DNA of 24,112 nucleotides, from positions 1 to 24,112 of the forward strand of contig CALJJF010000109.1 of the NCBI GenBank assembly GCA_937973935.1. The letters are read 5' to 3'. The notes beneath the pieces are model-generated. The model searched no databases and had not been told where the DNA came from. It saw only the letters and a list, made by a program, of their open reading frames with translations. This DNA is from MKRK01 sp001896915 (GTDB taxonomy: Bacteria; Bacillota; Clostridia; Oscillospirales; Acutalibacteraceae). A program made the position numbers and the translations under genes. Of this stretch, positions 22,571 to 24,112 are shown in pieces (position 1 is the stretch's first letter; every line of letters starts with the position of its first letter).

Positions 22571-24112
22571 ATGTCAGAAAACATTGTAATTATCTCGGAT
22601 TTTCATTTAGGCTCCGGCAATGACAAAGGAGTTTATGGCACTGCCCCGAATGACCAGCTGATTGATCATATCGGCATTGACAAGCTCCATATATTAAAAC
22701 GAGCCCTGGAAAAAAGGTATCGTAACGATAAAATTGATTTGCTGGTTTTTTTAGGAGATTATGCCACAGGAAGGGATAGCAGAGAAGAGAAACAAAAATC
22801 ATATTCTGAATTCCTAACATTTCTCGAGGACCTTGAAAGCGTGACCGACATTTTTCGGTATCCTGACCATATTCAAGACCACATTATTGTATTACCGGGA
22901 AACCACGATATCCAAAGAATGCAACAGGATGTTCTGAAAGACTTCAAGTTTTCTTTTTCTAAATATATCAATCCCTTTCGCAAGAGTTCCGGGGGAGTAT
23001 GCCGCTTAGGCGCTCCCGTATTCGTATATGATGATTTAAAAATGTTGGTCGCATGTGTTTCTACAGTGAATCATTCCTCTACCGTCGTTACCGAAATCCC
23101 AAAAGTAATTGAATTGGTGGAAAACATTAAAAATGGCGATGCTAAGTCAAAAGAGGACGCTCTGAGCTATTTGCGTTCCCAGCAAGTCAAAGATATTCCT
23201 ACTGTTGATTTCAAAACCCATGACAATTTTGTTCAAATCTGTAATGAAATCAACGAAGCGGATGAGTATAAAGAATATCGCAAAATCGTTGTGTCCCACC
23301 ATCCGCTGATCAGCGGTATTGAGCACTCACTGGCGCTAAAGGAATATCACAATACAATAGGCGGATTTAAGCTTCTGGAAGCAGCTTTAAATTATGGATA
23401 CAATTATTTTTTGCATGGACATATTCATGATTTCTCATGTATCGAGCTCATTGACCATTCGAGAGATCAATCAATACCCGCATTCCATGTGGGTGTTCCG
23501 GACTTTATCATAAGCAGTCGGGAAGAAGAACCCAAAATCGTTGAATTGAATCTGACAGACGATAACAAGGATACCATTCGGCTGCTGCGAATCGATGCCA
23601 TTACACAAGGATTCAAAGAGGATAAATTTATTATGCCAAACGGTACTCTCGGAGACAATGGCTTAGCAGCAGGTGATTTTACGTTGGTTGACTATGAAAT
23701 TGAGCAGCTCATCAAAGATTCGGTTATTATGAAAAATGCAGACAGCTCACGTATTGAGGCGGCCTCCTACGATTGTGCATTAAGCCCATGTTACAAAAGG
23801 GCTTCCAGCAGTTATATGTGGGAAGATGCTCTCCTGGAGCCGGAAACCGAAGGAGCGGCCTGTATTATACTACAACCAAATGAGACAGTATTAATCTATA
23901 CCGAGGAGGAATTTGATGTTCCTCAGGACATGTTATTGCACGCCAGCCCGATATCGTCATGGGCACGAAAAGGGCTTCGGGTGGAGATCAGTCATTTTGT
24001 AGACCCCGGATTCAGAGGCGTCTTCTGCTTTCCTGTTACCAACATCACGGATCACGAGCTCTCCATTAATTCCTATGACCCCATTATGTCGATTGAGTTC
24101 GTAAGGCTTTCT
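22571..24112 (+). CDS. Calcineurin-like phosphoesterase fused to a dCTP-deaminase/dUTPase-fold domain (3' end beyond the window)
   Basis: A frame open for all 514 codons to the window edge. Residues 1 to ~340 are a metallophosphoesterase: SDFHLGS (Asp10, His12), LGDYATG (Asp63), PGNHDIQ (Asn111, His112), SHHPL (His243) and HGHIHD (284-286). Residues ~365 on match the Dcd/dUTPase trimeric fold: ASYDCAL (398-404), LQPNETVLIYTEEEFDVP, SSWARKGL (462-469, phosphate-binding SSxxRxG), HFVDPGFRG (475-483), then a final strand near the edge. The dCTP deaminase catalytic Glu (in LEFYN of E. coli) aligns with Pro488 here. AAAGGA is 9 nt before the ATG. The 186-bp gap after the HD gene has no terminator seen, so co-transcription is likely. 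The exact reaction is unknown. Confidence 0.85.
   Translation, partial: MSENIVIISDFHLGSGNDKGVYGTAPNDQLIDHIGIDKLHILKRALEKRYRNDKIDLLVFLGDYATGRDSREEKQKSYSEFLTFLEDLESVTDIFRYPDHIQDHIIVLPGNHDIQRMQQDVLKDFKFSFSKYINPFRKSSGGVCRLGAPVFVYDDLKMLVACVSTVNHSSTVVTEIPKVIELVENIKNGDAKSKEDALSYLRSQQVKDIPTVDFKTHDNFVQICNEINEADEYKEYRKIVVSHHPLISGIEHSLALKEYHNTIGGFKLLEAALNYGYNYFLHGHIHDFSCIELIDHSRDQSIPAFHVGVPDFIISSREEEPKIVELNLTDDNKDTIRLLRIDAITQGFKEDKFIMPNGTLGDNGLAAGDFTLVDYEIEQLIKDSVIMKNADSSRIEAASYDCALSPCYKRASSSYMWEDALLEPETEGAACIILQPNETVLIYTEEEFDVPQDMLLHASPISSWARKGLRVEISHFVDPGFRGVFCFPVTNITDHELSINSYDPIMSIEFVRLS

Noticed and set aside
1..24112. Four metallophosphoesterases in 24 kb as one functional cluster
   Set aside because: They belong to different subfamilies, lie in separate transcription units and are far apart; only the sbcD pair and the fusion gene have meaningful context.

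Overview
The window looks like chromosomal DNA from a low-to-moderate GC Firmicute, most likely a member of Clostridia. The support is: AGGAG-type ribosome binding sites, vegetative TTGACA/TATAAT promoters with 17-bp spacers, a DacF-type carboxypeptidase, a DUF1292 protein, a Cys-type glutathione peroxidase under an OhrR-like regulator, and a 6S RNA. I cannot name the genus. No rRNA, tRNA, insertion sequence, phage gene or CRISPR array was seen.

Left part (1-7559). An sbcD gene cut by the window edge follows a small metallophosphoesterase gene on the minus strand. Divergent from them is a D-Ala-D-Ala carboxypeptidase (dacF-like). It converges on a P1B-type ATPase homologue whose catalytic motifs have almost all been replaced (pseudo-ATPase). 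The ychF GTPase is divergent from that. A two-gene ABC-2 exporter (permease plus ATPase) follows on the minus strand.

Middle (7600-13600). A DUF2752 membrane protein sits beside a zinc-ribbon/proline-repeat/CD225-like membrane protein. Next is a minus-strand peroxide-stress operon (glutathione peroxidase, OhrR-type MarR regulator, nitroreductase), with a perfect OhrR-like operator on its promoter. Then come an AGCS amino acid:Na+ symporter, a membrane-anchored YkuE-like phosphoesterase and a SLOG/DUF1273 protein.

RNA-rich region (14105-15533). About 690 bp contain no gene but carry a strong leftward promoter, many small perfect hairpins, an internal terminator with a competing upstream partner, and an end terminator. 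I read this as a large structured non-coding RNA candidate. A DUF1292 gene and a 6S RNA candidate follow on the plus strand.

Right part (15648-24112). A minus-strand operon encodes a DNA-polymerase-beta-like nucleotidyltransferase and a divergent UvrA paralogue, behind a ~240-nt structured leader. Across an AT-rich gap is the most interesting locus. It holds a SAMHD1/dGTPase-like HD phosphohydrolase from a promoter covered by a perfect palindrome, followed by an open frame (running off the window) that fuses a calcineurin-like phosphoesterase to a dCTP-deaminase/dUTPase-fold domain. All three enzyme folds point to nucleotide metabolism, so a dNTP-depleting or dNTP-sensing defence-like system is the leading hypothesis. 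Its function is inferred, not shown.
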